Positions 35,246 to 43,841 of a stretch of 64,000 nucleotides of DNA are shown one piece after another. Origin of the DNA: Eubacteriales bacterium. GTDB lineage: Bacteria; Bacillota; Clostridia; Lachnospirales; Lachnospiraceae. A model generated the notes under the pieces. The model ran no database searches, was not told the DNA's origin, and saw only the letters and a list, made by a program, of their open reading frames with translations. The DNA lies in NCBI GenBank assembly GCA_030533405.1, contig JAUNJF010000010.1, positions 35,433-99,432 of the forward strand, in the 5' to 3' direction. How positions within the stretch are numbered: the first letter of the stretch is position 1; every line of letters begins with the position of its first letter. Made by a program: the position numbers and the translations under genes.

Positions 35246-35797
35246 ATGGGGGTTAATTCATTCTGTAGAAAAGTTCAGATTGACGATGATCTTTTTGATC
35301 AGATTCAACATGGCGATAAGGATGCATTTAGGGTGTTGTACGAAGAAAGCTACAAGCCACTTTATGCATTCCTGGTTTCCCTTACCCAAAATTCGGAAGA
35401 TGCACAGGATTTATTGCAGGAAACCTATATTACGATTAGTCAACGTTGCCATTTATATACAAAACAGGGGAATCCGATGGCGTGGATGATGAGGATTGCG
35501 AAAAATCTATTTTTAATGGAGTTACGCAAAAAGAAGGTTGAATATATAGAAGATTACGATCAGTATGATTTTGAATCGAAAATAGATTTATCGGAGATTT
35601 CATCTGTTGAGAATCGTATTGTGGTGGAGCAGTTATTTAAAATATTATCAGCAGAAGAGCAAACAATTGTGATAATGCATGTGGAGGGTGGATTAAAATA
35701 TAAAGAGATTGCGGATGTGTTGGAAAAACCGCTTGGAACGGTTTTGGCAAAATATAATCGAGCAATTGGAAAAATGCGTAAGGCATTGAAAGAGTAG
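35246..35797 (+). CDS. ECF-type RNA polymerase sigma factor
   Basis: The 183-aa protein has sigma-70 region 2 (residues about 20-90: LYEESYKPLYAFLVSLTQ, AQDLLQETYITI, NPMAWMMRIAKNLF) and region 4 (about 125-180: LSAEEQTIVIMHVEGGLKYKEIADVLEKP). There is no region 3, as expected for ECF factors. The downstream RsgI-like membrane protein is the probable anti-sigma factor; its frame starts 9 bases after this stop codon. Confidence 0.9.
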   Translation: MGVNSFCRKVQIDDDLFDQIQHGDKDAFRVLYEESYKPLYAFLVSLTQNSEDAQDLLQETYITISQRCHLYTKQGNPMAWMMRIAKNLFLMELRKKKVEYIEDYDQYDFESKIDLSEISSVENRIVVEQLFKILSAEEQTIVIMHVEGGLKYKEIADVLEKPLGTVLAKYNRAIGKMRKALKE

Positions 35798-35806
35798 GTG
35801 AGTAGA

Positions 35807-37096
35807 ATGAGTCAAAGGGAAATAGAAGAAAAGATTGCGATGGGATTAGATGAAATGGCGCCAGATATATGGAGTCAGATAGAAGATCGCATTACTCTTT
35901 CCCGTGAATGTGAGGAGATTGAACAACCGGTAGAGTCGGTTACAAAATGGAATAAAAAGTTTGGTTGGATGGCAGTATCGGTTGCGGCAATGCTGATGGT
36001 TGTTTTTAACTTTTGTTTTAGAAGCACCACAACCGTTGTGATTGATGTGAATCCAAGTGTTTCAGTAGCACTGAATGGATTGGATCAGGTAAAACATGTA
36101 GAAGGCTTAAATGAAGATGGAAAAAAGGTTGTTTCTGCATTAGAGAAGAATCATTGGAAAAATTTGCAGTCTTTTGTTCCAGAATTGATTACGGAAATGG
36201 AACGACAGGATTACATAAAGGAGCAGGATGCCATTTTAATATCTGTTGTTGGAAATGATAAAAAAAGAGAAAAATACAAAACAAGTGTAACGGAATGTGT
36301 AGACAAACTAAATCAGGAACAGAATATATCGCTTATGGTGTATTGTCAAAGCATTTCGAAAGAAGAGTATAACCGTGGTACAGATTGCGATGGAGGAAAA
36401 TCGCATTTGCAAAACGAAGTAATAGAAAAATGTCATATGTCGCAGGAAGAGGTACAGGAGTTAGGAGTAACGCAGCTTGTGGAAATGATCAAGCAGCAGG
36501 ATTCAGAAGGGGGCGAACAGAAGGAAGAATCTACGGCTACAACCAATGCAGGAGTATCAAAAGAGGAGAATAGCGATCAGAAAAAGAAGGATGAGAAGCT
36601 AGAGAAAGAGGAGACCTCTGGTGAATCGGAAAAATTGGAGACCCATAAAAAAGATACAGATAAAAAGAAGGATAAGAATAGTAAGTCGGAAGAAAAGAAA
36701 GAGCCTTCACAACCAAAAACAGAAGCTGTGTCTGATAAAAATGGAAAGGGGTCATCGTTGGATGCTAATCTGTTGGATGACAAAAAGCCATCTGAATCGG
36801 AAAAGACCACAGAACAAAGTACTCAGGAGGAGAAAGATGAGTTGATTGGAACACTTACCCCTTCTTCCGAGGAGGATGATTCTTCCCAAACTGTTGAGGA
36901 TTCTTCAGAAGATAAGAAGAAACCAGGCAATAATAAGAATAAAGACAAGAACCAGAATCATGGGAAAGGCAACAAGGACAAAAATAACAAAAAGGAAAAT
37001 AATATGGTGGATGGAACCACAGAAAGTCCGACAACACAGGAATGTTTGAGTGAACAGGAGCAGAAAGAAGAGATAGAGACTACAGTTGATATGTAG
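35807..37096 (+). CDS. RsgI-like membrane anti-sigma factor with long low-complexity tail
   Basis: The 429-aa protein has a short cytoplasmic N-terminus (residues 1-50), one membrane helix (about 53-70) and an extracellular domain starting VVIDVNPSVSVALN, the RsgI middle-domain signature. In RsgI proteins self-cleavage occurs between the Asn and Pro of this motif (here N82-P83) and primes regulated proteolysis. Residues about 230-429 are a Lys/Glu/Ser/Asp-rich tail that probably spans or binds the cell wall. The partner is an ECF factor rather than the usual SigI. ATG 35807 has AGGTGAG upstream. Confidence 0.82.
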   Translation: MSQREIEEKIAMGLDEMAPDIWSQIEDRITLSRECEEIEQPVESVTKWNKKFGWMAVSVAAMLMVVFNFCFRSTTTVVIDVNPSVSVALNGLDQVKHVEGLNEDGKKVVSALEKNHWKNLQSFVPELITEMERQDYIKEQDAILISVVGNDKKREKYKTSVTECVDKLNQEQNISLMVYCQSISKEEYNRGTDCDGGKSHLQNEVIEKCHMSQEEVQELGVTQLVEMIKQQDSEGGEQKEESTATTNAGVSKEENSDQKKKDEKLEKEETSGESEKLETHKKDTDKKKDKNSKSEEKKEPSQPKTEAVSDKNGKGSSLDANLLDDKKPSESEKTTEQSTQEEKDELIGTLTPSSEEDDSSQTVEDSSEDKKKPGNNKNKDKNQNHGKGNKDKNNKKENNMVDGTTESPTTQECLSEQEQKEEIETTVDM

Positions 37097-37121
37097 AATT
37101 GTTTTTCTGTGAAATGAAATG

Positions 37122-37165
37122 GGGGCTGGCGTTTCACGATTCATCGTGAATGCGTCAGCCCCTTT
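37122..37165 (+). terminator. Terminator of the sigma/anti-sigma operon
   Basis: GGGGCTG-CG-TTCACGAT pairs with ATCGTGAA-CG-CAGCCCC, followed by a T-rich region. Confidence 0.85.
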
Positions 37166-37173
37166 ATAATGTC

Positions 37174-37202
37174 TTGTTTTTTTTGATAATTACAAGTATA
37201 AT
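37174..37202 (+). promoter_or_regulatory. Promoter for malQ
   Basis: TTGTTT at 37174-37179 and TATAAT at 37197-37202 are separated by 17 bases. Confidence 0.6.
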
Positions 37203-37264
37203 ATAAAAGATTATGGGCAATATTATCATTTTGCCTATGGATTATTTATGAGGAGGACGGAGTT

Positions 37265-38794
37265 GTGGAGCAAACAGCAATTGGGTTGGATTTTAACAAA
37301 TATGCAGGTATACTAGTGCATCCTACTTCATTTCCGGGACCTTATGGAATTGGAGATTTAGGAACTGGTGCTTATGCATTTATAGATTTTATGGAAAAGG
37401 CTGGATTAACAGTATGGCAGGTGTTGCCATTAGGACATACAGGTTTTGGAGACTCGCCATATCAGCCATTTTCTTCTTTTGCAGGACAACCACTTATTAT
37501 CAGTATTGATGATTTAAGAAAAGCAGGACTTTTGGTGGATGAAGATTTTTATGATATGCCAAATTGGGATCCAAGAAAGATTGAGTATGGTAAAGCAATC
37601 GAGTTTAAGACAGGGTTGTTAAAGAAAGCATATGAAAGATATTGTAATCCAGACGTTAAGGATGCGTATTCTACAAGTGAAGCATTCTTAGAGGAGTATA
37701 AATCATTTTTAGAGCAGGCTGAATGGCTAGATGATTATGCATTGTTTATGGCAGGTAAGGATTATCATCAGGGTGCACCTTGGTATATGTGGGAAGATAC
37801 TTTGAAAAAACCAACAGCTGCGCAAAAGAAACAGTGGATTGAAAAATTGCAAAATGAAGTAGATTACTATCGTTTCATCCAGTTTTTATTCCATAGACAA
37901 TGGTTCGCATTAAAGGATTATGCGAATGAAAAGAATATTAAAATAGTAGGTGATATTCCGATTTTTGTCGCTTGGGATAGCGTGGATGTATGGAGCAATC
38001 GCAAGTTGTTTGATTTGGATTCTAAGGGATATCCAAAGACTGTAGCAGGAGTTCCACCAGATTATTTTTCGGCTACGGGACAGCTTTGGGGAAATCCACT
38101 TTATAAATGGAGTGAGCACACAAAGACTGGATATGAGTGGTGGTTTAACAGAATTCGTCATCAATTACAGTTGGCAGACTTTTTAAGAATTGACCATTTT
38201 AGAGGATTCGATCAGTTTTGGGCCGTACCATATGGAGAAGAAACTGCTGTGAATGGAACATGGAAAAAAGCGCCAGGTGTAAATTTCTTTACACAGCTTG
38301 AGGCGACACTCGGTTACAATATGCCAATTATTGCAGAGGATTTGGGAGAGATTGATCAATCGGTTGTGGATCTTCGTGATAAGTTTGGATTGCCAGGAAT
38401 GAAGATTTTACAGTTTGGATTTGAAAATCCAGAGGAAAATAGTTTTCTTCCACACAATTTTGTGAGAAACTGTGTGTGTTATACAGGTACACATGATAAT
38501 GATACAACAAAGGGATGGTATCAGAAATGTTATGAGGCTTCGAAAGATAAGCTTCGTCGTTATTTCAATACAGATGGTGGAGATGTTTGCTGGACATTGA
38601 TTCGTGCTTGTTTTTCATCTGTTGCAAATATGGCAATTGTTCCAATGCAGGATGTCTTGGAATTGGATTCATGGGCAAGAATGAATATGCCGGGTGTTGG
38701 TGATGGTAACTGGGCATGGAGATTTTGTCAGGAAGACATTACGCAGCATTTGATTGATCGTATGTATGAGACTGTAAAATTATACGGTAGGTAG
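37265..38794 (+). CDS. malQ: 4-alpha-glucanotransferase (amylomaltase)
   Basis: The 509-aa protein is a GH77 enzyme of usual length. Motifs include HPTSFPGPYGIGDLG at the N-terminus, FGDSPYQPFSSFAG, the nucleophile region LRIDHFRGF, the acid/base AEDLGEI and GTHDNDTTKGWY. It transfers glucan chains between maltodextrins in starch or glycogen metabolism. The start is GTG with GAGGAGGACGG upstream. No other maltose genes adjoin it. Confidence 0.95.
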   Translation: MEQTAIGLDFNKYAGILVHPTSFPGPYGIGDLGTGAYAFIDFMEKAGLTVWQVLPLGHTGFGDSPYQPFSSFAGQPLIISIDDLRKAGLLVDEDFYDMPNWDPRKIEYGKAIEFKTGLLKKAYERYCNPDVKDAYSTSEAFLEEYKSFLEQAEWLDDYALFMAGKDYHQGAPWYMWEDTLKKPTAAQKKQWIEKLQNEVDYYRFIQFLFHRQWFALKDYANEKNIKIVGDIPIFVAWDSVDVWSNRKLFDLDSKGYPKTVAGVPPDYFSATGQLWGNPLYKWSEHTKTGYEWWFNRIRHQLQLADFLRIDHFRGFDQFWAVPYGEETAVNGTWKKAPGVNFFTQLEATLGYNMPIIAEDLGEIDQSVVDLRDKFGLPGMKILQFGFENPEENSFLPHNFVRNCVCYTGTHDNDTTKGWYQKCYEASKDKLRRYFNTDGGDVCWTLIRACFSSVANMAIVPMQDVLELDSWARMNMPGVGDGNWAWRFCQEDITQHLIDRMYETVKLYGR

Positions 38795-38799
38795 AAATT

Positions 38800-38829
38800 T
38801 TGCCAATATTGTTAGAAATATGGTAAGAT
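38800..38829 (+). promoter_or_regulatory. Promoter for plsC
   Basis: TTGCCA at 38800-38805 and TAAGAT at 38824-38829 with an 18-base spacer and a TGn extension. Confidence 0.5.
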
Positions 38830-38860
38830 GATGTAATGACGTAGAAAGAAGGAACAAAAT

Positions 38861-39589
38861 ATGAGAAGCGTACTTGTCCTTACAATTTTGTTTTTGTTCT
38901 TGATTTTAATGATTCCTGCACACTTGATATTACTGGTTGTGGGGAAAATCAACGAAGATCTTCGATACAAAATTGGAAAAGCATTTGTATACTGGATATT
39001 TCGACTGGAATTATTTGTGACTCAGGCAAAGATAGAAGTGAAGGGGTTAGAAAATGTTCCTGATGAGTCGGTGTTGTTTGTATCGAACCATCGAAGTTAT
39101 TTTGATATTTTAGTGATTTTTAATACATGTGGAAAAAGACCAGGATTTGTATCCAAAAAGGAGATGGAGAAATTTCCGTTGTTGAATTGGTGGATGAAGG
39201 ATATCTGCTGTTTGTTTTTAGATCGTCAGGATTTGCGGTCTGGTATGCAAATGGTTAAGGATGGTGCACAGTTGATTCAGTCTGGTCATTCGATGGTAAT
39301 TTGTCCAGAAGGAACAAGGAATCACAAAGATGAACTGTTGCCATTTAAAGAGGGAAGCTTGAAAATGGCAGAAAAAGCGGGATGCAAAGTGGTTCCGGTT
39401 GCATTGATTGATACAGATCAGCTTCTAGAGGTAAGACCTGGTTTTGATATTCGTAAGGGAAATGTCAAAGTAATATATGGTGAGCCAATTGATATCAAGG
39501 AGCTTTCGAAGGAAGAAAAGAAAAAGGTAGGCGCGTATGTGCAAAATATTATTGCAGATACGATAAAGAGAGAAAAATGTAGATCCTAG
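38861..39589 (+). CDS. plsC: 1-acyl-sn-glycerol-3-phosphate acyltransferase
   Basis: The 242-aa protein has an N-terminal membrane segment (residues about 3-25), the catalytic NHRSYFD (H-x4-D), the acceptor-binding PEGTRN, and VVPVALIDT. It acylates lysophosphatidic acid to phosphatidic acid at the membrane. It is followed after 38 bases by a small membrane-protein gene, probably in the same transcript. Confidence 0.92.
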   Translation: MRSVLVLTILFLFLILMIPAHLILLVVGKINEDLRYKIGKAFVYWIFRLELFVTQAKIEVKGLENVPDESVLFVSNHRSYFDILVIFNTCGKRPGFVSKKEMEKFPLLNWWMKDICCLFLDRQDLRSGMQMVKDGAQLIQSGHSMVICPEGTRNHKDELLPFKEGSLKMAEKAGCKVVPVALIDTDQLLEVRPGFDIRKGNVKVIYGEPIDIKELSKEEKKKVGAYVQNIIADTIKREKCRS

Positions 39590-39627
39590 ATGGGAATTGA
39601 TACATTTTACATGAAGGAGGTAGACAA

Positions 39628-40176
39628 ATGAGTCCGTTAGTGATTTCATTAATTATTTTAGCAGTAGTAGTAGCGATTATGGTAGCGCTTTATGTTGCAG
39701 GTAACAAAATACAAAAGAAGCAGATGGCACAAAAGGAGCAGATTGCGGCAGCAGCACAGCAGGTGTCTATGTTGATTATTGATAAAAAGGTTATGAAGTT
39801 CAAGGATGCCAATATGCAAAAGGCAGTTGTTGATCAGGTGCCAAAGCGTATGATGAATGCAAAAATGCCAATTGTAAAAGCAAAAGTTGGTCCACAGATT
39901 GTGAACCTTCTTTGTGATGAGGATATTTTTGAGAGTCTTCCAACAAAGGGTGAAGTGAAGGCAATGGTAAGTGGCATTTACATTACTGAGATTAAAAGTA
40001 TTCGTGGGAAAAAGAAGGTTGTGGTTGAGGAAACTAAGAAAAAAGGTTTCAGAGCAAAATTGCGTGATAAGCAGAAGAAGTTGCAGGCAGAATTTGAGGA
40101 AGAAGAGCGCATGAAACAGGCGAACAAGGCTCAAAAATCAAAAGGAAAAGATAAATCAAAAAAGATTACCCAGTAA
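39628..40176 (+). CDS. Membrane protein with basic C-terminal tail, unknown function
   Basis: The 182-aa protein has one N-terminal hydrophobic helix (residues about 4-24), a domain with VSMLIIDKKVMKFKDANMQ and PIVKAKVGPQIVNLLCDE, and a highly basic, Lys-rich tail (about 125-182). The pattern recurs in Lachnospiraceae to my recollection, but no function is known. AAGGAGGTAGACAA precedes the ATG. It ends at a strong terminator. Confidence 0.7.
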   Translation: MSPLVISLIILAVVVAIMVALYVAGNKIQKKQMAQKEQIAAAAQQVSMLIIDKKVMKFKDANMQKAVVDQVPKRMMNAKMPIVKAKVGPQIVNLLCDEDIFESLPTKGEVKAMVSGIYITEIKSIRGKKKVVVEETKKKGFRAKLRDKQKKLQAEFEEEERMKQANKAQKSKGKDKSKKITQ

Positions 40177-40182
40177 TACTGC

Positions 40183-40220
40183 GGGGCTGTCACACGAAGA
40201 AGTGCAACAGCCCCTTTTTT
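40183..40220 (+). terminator. Intrinsic terminator
   Basis: GGGGCTGT (40183-40190) pairs with ACAGCCCC (40207-40214), followed by six T bases. Confidence 0.9.
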
Positions 40221-40238
40221 AATCAAGGAGGTGCTGCC

Positions 40239-40266
40239 TTTAGTTTTTGAGGGATTTTGCCGACAT
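40239..40266 (+). promoter_or_regulatory. Candidate flagellar sigma-28 (SigD) promoter
   Basis: TTTAGTTT at 40239-40246 and GCCGACAT at 40259-40266 resemble the TAAAGTTT / GCCGATAA elements of the flagellar sigma factor, with a spacing one base longer than usual. It drives the operon that ends in flagellin and a FliS-like gene. Confidence 0.55.
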
Positions 40267-40301
40267 ATATTATAGATTATGAGATAAAGTGAGGTGGCAT
40301 C

Positions 40302-43300
40302 ATGAATTATCAAGTAGGTGGAAATAATCAGAATAATGGATATCAGAGCGGTAATTTTATGAATGTAGGTATGGGAATGACTGCAAGAGATGCCGGAACA
40401 GGAAGTAAGAATATTTTGGGACAGAATCAGGTTGGAGATATATTAGCATGCAAATTAATTAAGAATGGAAAAGAGCCTGTATTGGAGTTCAACGGCATTC
40501 AGCTAAAAACAAAAGCTGTAAAAGAGTTGGAACAGGCAAAAGAAGGAGATACCATTTATCTTAAGATGCAACAGGCAGACCGTAATCAGGTTTCCCTTAA
40601 AATTGTTGGTGTGGGAAGTCTTGGCAAAATCGGTGAGACAGGGAAGGATTCTGCATTGGAGGCAGCTACAAGTGCGCAGATTATGCAGTCCACAGAGCAA
40701 TTTTCGGATATGATTAAAGATAATATTGGTGGTGCACTTGACGAAGAGAAAGCAAAAGAAAATCAAAAGGAGATTTTGAGAAATATATCTCCGGATGAGA
40801 TTGCAAAGCTTCGTATGATGCAGATTGATGTGACGAATGCCACACTTTCTGACTTGATGGGCATGGTGATTACAATTCGTTCTAACGAGCATCAGGATGA
40901 GATGAATGAGGTGTTGGGCGATATTGTAGAAACAACCTTGGCGAAATTAAAAGAATCGGTTGCGCCTAAGGGTTCAATGGAAGATGAAACGCTCGGTGTA
41001 GGAGAGATTGAACAGGAATTACCACCTGTGACAACAAGTAACTTAAATAGTGAGGGATATGTTGTTACACGTGTGATTAAGCCTGCAAATGCACAAACAC
41101 AAAAGGGAATGACAAGTTATGGTGCAGAAGGATATGGAAAAAATGGCTATTCGGAAGATGTGACAGGTGAACACAAAAAGACTGATGGGAAGGATAGTCA
41201 AAATGCATCAGAAGAAGGAGATAAGAAAAATAAACCGAATATTCCAGTTGAGATTAGTGAGGAACAGATGGTTTATTTGATCAAAAATGGAAAAGATTTG
41301 ACGATTGAGAACATTTACACAGCACAAAATAGTGTGAATCTTTCAAGTCCGTCTAATATTTTGCCGTTTAGTGAGCAGGTTTGGAATGATATTTATCCGC
41401 AGGTGACTGGAATTATTGAAGCAGCGGGAATGTCGGTAAATGAACAAAGTCTTTCGGGTGCAAAATTTATGCTTACGCATGAGTTGCCCATTACGGTAGA
41501 TTCTCTTCGCATGTATATGTCGGTAAATGCCTTGAATTTAAGGGGATTTGCACCGGCACAGGCGAGAAAAAATATAGCAGAGCAGATAGCATCAGGCAAT
41601 CCGCCAGAGGAAGCGAGATTAAGTGGAAGTACGGTGAATGAACGTGCACAGCAGTTAATGGAAAAGGTACAGGGCATTTCGCCTCAGACGGTTGATAGTG
41701 CGGTGAGACAGGGAAAACCATTAACCATTTCGTATCTGTACAATCATGGAATGCGCAGTGTTGATGTTCGTAGAATGAGAGAACCAGTAAATACTGGTGT
41801 GGAGGGCGCGAGTCTTTCATTAAGTGGTGCGACACAGGAGGGAATTATGACTGGTGAAGGCGGAGCGCCACTTTCCACAAATCCTACTGCAATTGCAGCA
41901 AGAAGACAATTAGAAGAAATTCGTCTATCCATGACATTAGAGGCAGCAGTTCGATTAGTGAAAACTGATTTTAATATTGATGCAAAGCCACTCTCTAAAA
42001 TGGTAGAAACATTGCGTCAGCAGGAAAATACATTTTATGAAAATGCAGTGTCGGGACATAAATTACATAGTATGCCAGAAAATGAAAATCTGTTTTTGGA
42101 TACGATGAAGAAAACGAATGCATTGAAGGAGTTGCCGGCATATGCACTTGGTGAGATGGTTCGTAGACCATCTATTACAGTGGGAGAATTGCATACGTCT
42201 GCAAGTCATACAAAAGCACTGTTGGTGGAATCGTCTTATGAGAAGATGATGACAAAACCAAGACGAGATATGGGTGACAGCATGGAAGAAGCATTCCGAA
42301 ATGTGGACGATATTTTGCAGGATTTACAGCTGGATCGAAATGAAAGCAATCAGCGTGCGATTCGTATTTTGGCATTTAATGAAATGGAATTAAGCAAATT
42401 GAATATTGCGAGTGTCAAAGAGGCAGATGCCAAGGTGCAGCAAATGTTTGAAACGTTGACACCACAGATTGTTTTAAATTTGATTCGTGAGAATAAAAAT
42501 CCGCTGAATATGACAGTGGATGGATTGAACGAGGAAATTATGCAACAACGTGAAGTGCGTGGTATTACAGATGAGCAAAAGTTTAGTGAGTTTTTGTATC
42601 AAATGGATAAAAGTGATGCCATTTCCCAAGAAGAACGTGCTAGCTTTATTGGCATTTATCGTTTATTGGATAAAGTTCAGAAGTCACATGGTAAGGATAT
42701 TGGTGCGGTGATTCGTAATGGACAGGAAGTTACATTGCATAATTTGTTTGCAGCAGATAAGAGTAGAAAAGCAGCGGGTATGGATGTATCTGTAAATGAA
42801 AACTTTGGAGAGCGTATTAATGTGGATACATCAGAACAAACCATTTTGGCGCAAATAGAGACGGCGTATAATCAGAATCTTACAGGAAGTATTATGAGAC
42901 ATATTACTCCAGAAACATTAAAGAGTATGGCAGCAGTGGATTATCGTAATATGTCTTTTGAAGAGTTGAATGCGTTGATGATAGCAGGGGACGACGGAAC
43001 CAATCAGGAGGCACTTGTAGAGGATTTAAATGAAACGATTGCTAAGGCGCTTTCTTATGAGGAGGAAGTGGCTACCATGTTGGATGCAAATGATATGCCA
43101 GAAACAGCAACCAATATTATTGCAGCACATCAGGTCATTTATGGTGAAGAAGGCATTTATGGTATGATTCGTGATATTAAGCGAAGCTTGCCAAAGGAAT
43201 ATCGTGATCGTATTACGGCACAAGAGGATAAATTATCGGATGAAATGGATAGTAGAGAAAATGTTGTGTACGGAATGGAAAGTATACGAGCAGCAGTTGC

Positions 43301-43808
43301 AAGTGCGGTTCATGAGGTTGAACAGGATGGAACAATAACTGCAAAGGATATACAAGCGCTTAAGTATCTGAATGCAGGAATGCCAATTGCAATGCGAGCA
43401 GTGGAAGAGGATGAATTCCGAATTCCGTTGGTTGTGGATGGCAGGGTGAGCGTTATGAAGGTTTCTATTGTTCATGATGGAGAACAGGCAGGTGAAGTTC
43501 GTACGACATTGCCAACAAGACGCTATGGTATGTTGGAGGCGTTTATCCGAATTGAGGGAAATCAAATTGAAGGATATGTTGTGACGGAGGAGGAGTCTGG
43601 AAGACGTGCGCTTGAGGAAAATGAATTGACGATGCGTTCTGTTTTTGCGAAAGCAGGGTTGGAGATTCGGGATTTAAGATTAGATGGAACAAAACCGCTG
43701 TTGTATGGTGCAAAATCAAATGAAGAAGTATCGACAGGAAAACTTTATAGAGCAGCAAAACAGTTGGTTACAGCTATTAAGTTGACAGGAATTGCAGCCG
43801 ATAATTAA
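40302..43808 (+). CDS. Giant FliK-like (DUF6240-type) protein of the flagellin operon
   Basis: The 1168-aa soluble protein has no signal peptide. Residues about 40-105 resemble the N-terminal element of hook-length-control proteins (GDILACKLIKNGKEPVLEFN). A long middle follows, with repeated helical units including NAxNLRG and the formulaic RQGKPLTISYLYNHGM, NGKDLTIENIYTAQ and NGQEVTLHNLFAAD. Residues about 1060-1168 have LPTRRYGMLEAFIRIEGNQIEG and VFAKAGLEIRDLRLDG, a FliK C-terminal pattern. A flagellar promoter precedes it. Role in hook or filament assembly is inferred. RBS GAGGTGGCATC. Confidence 0.7.
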   Translation: MNYQVGGNNQNNGYQSGNFMNVGMGMTARDAGTGSKNILGQNQVGDILACKLIKNGKEPVLEFNGIQLKTKAVKELEQAKEGDTIYLKMQQADRNQVSLKIVGVGSLGKIGETGKDSALEAATSAQIMQSTEQFSDMIKDNIGGALDEEKAKENQKEILRNISPDEIAKLRMMQIDVTNATLSDLMGMVITIRSNEHQDEMNEVLGDIVETTLAKLKESVAPKGSMEDETLGVGEIEQELPPVTTSNLNSEGYVVTRVIKPANAQTQKGMTSYGAEGYGKNGYSEDVTGEHKKTDGKDSQNASEEGDKKNKPNIPVEISEEQMVYLIKNGKDLTIENIYTAQNSVNLSSPSNILPFSEQVWNDIYPQVTGIIEAAGMSVNEQSLSGAKFMLTHELPITVDSLRMYMSVNALNLRGFAPAQARKNIAEQIASGNPPEEARLSGSTVNERAQQLMEKVQGISPQTVDSAVRQGKPLTISYLYNHGMRSVDVRRMREPVNTGVEGASLSLSGATQEGIMTGEGGAPLSTNPTAIAARRQLEEIRLSMTLEAAVRLVKTDFNIDAKPLSKMVETLRQQENTFYENAVSGHKLHSMPENENLFLDTMKKTNALKELPAYALGEMVRRPSITVGELHTSASHTKALLVESSYEKMMTKPRRDMGDSMEEAFRNVDDILQDLQLDRNESNQRAIRILAFNEMELSKLNIASVKEADAKVQQMFETLTPQIVLNLIRENKNPLNMTVDGLNEEIMQQREVRGITDEQKFSEFLYQMDKSDAISQEERASFIGIYRLLDKVQKSHGKDIGAVIRNGQEVTLHNLFAADKSRKAAGMDVSVNENFGERINVDTSEQTILAQIETAYNQNLTGSIMRHITPETLKSMAAVDYRNMSFEELNALMIAGDDGTNQEALVEDLNETIAKALSYEEEVATMLDANDMPETATNIIAAHQVIYGEEGIYGMIRDIKRSLPKEYRDRITAQEDKLSDEMDSRENVVYGMESIRAAVASAVHEVEQDGTITAKDIQALKYLNAGMPIAMRAVEEDEFRIPLVVDGRVSVMKVSIVHDGEQAGEVRTTLPTRRYGMLEAFIRIEGNQIEGYVVTEEESGRRALEENELTMRSVFAKAGLEIRDLRLDGTKPLLYGAKSNEEVSTGKLYRAAKQLVTAIKLTGIAADN

Positions 43809-43841
43809 TATAGTTATATTTAGTATGAGGGGTGATTCGAT

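Noticed and set aside
36385-37049. Alternative-frame ORFs in the anti-sigma tail region
   Set aside because: They are products of the low-complexity Lys/Glu/Ser coding sequence and have no ribosome binding sites.
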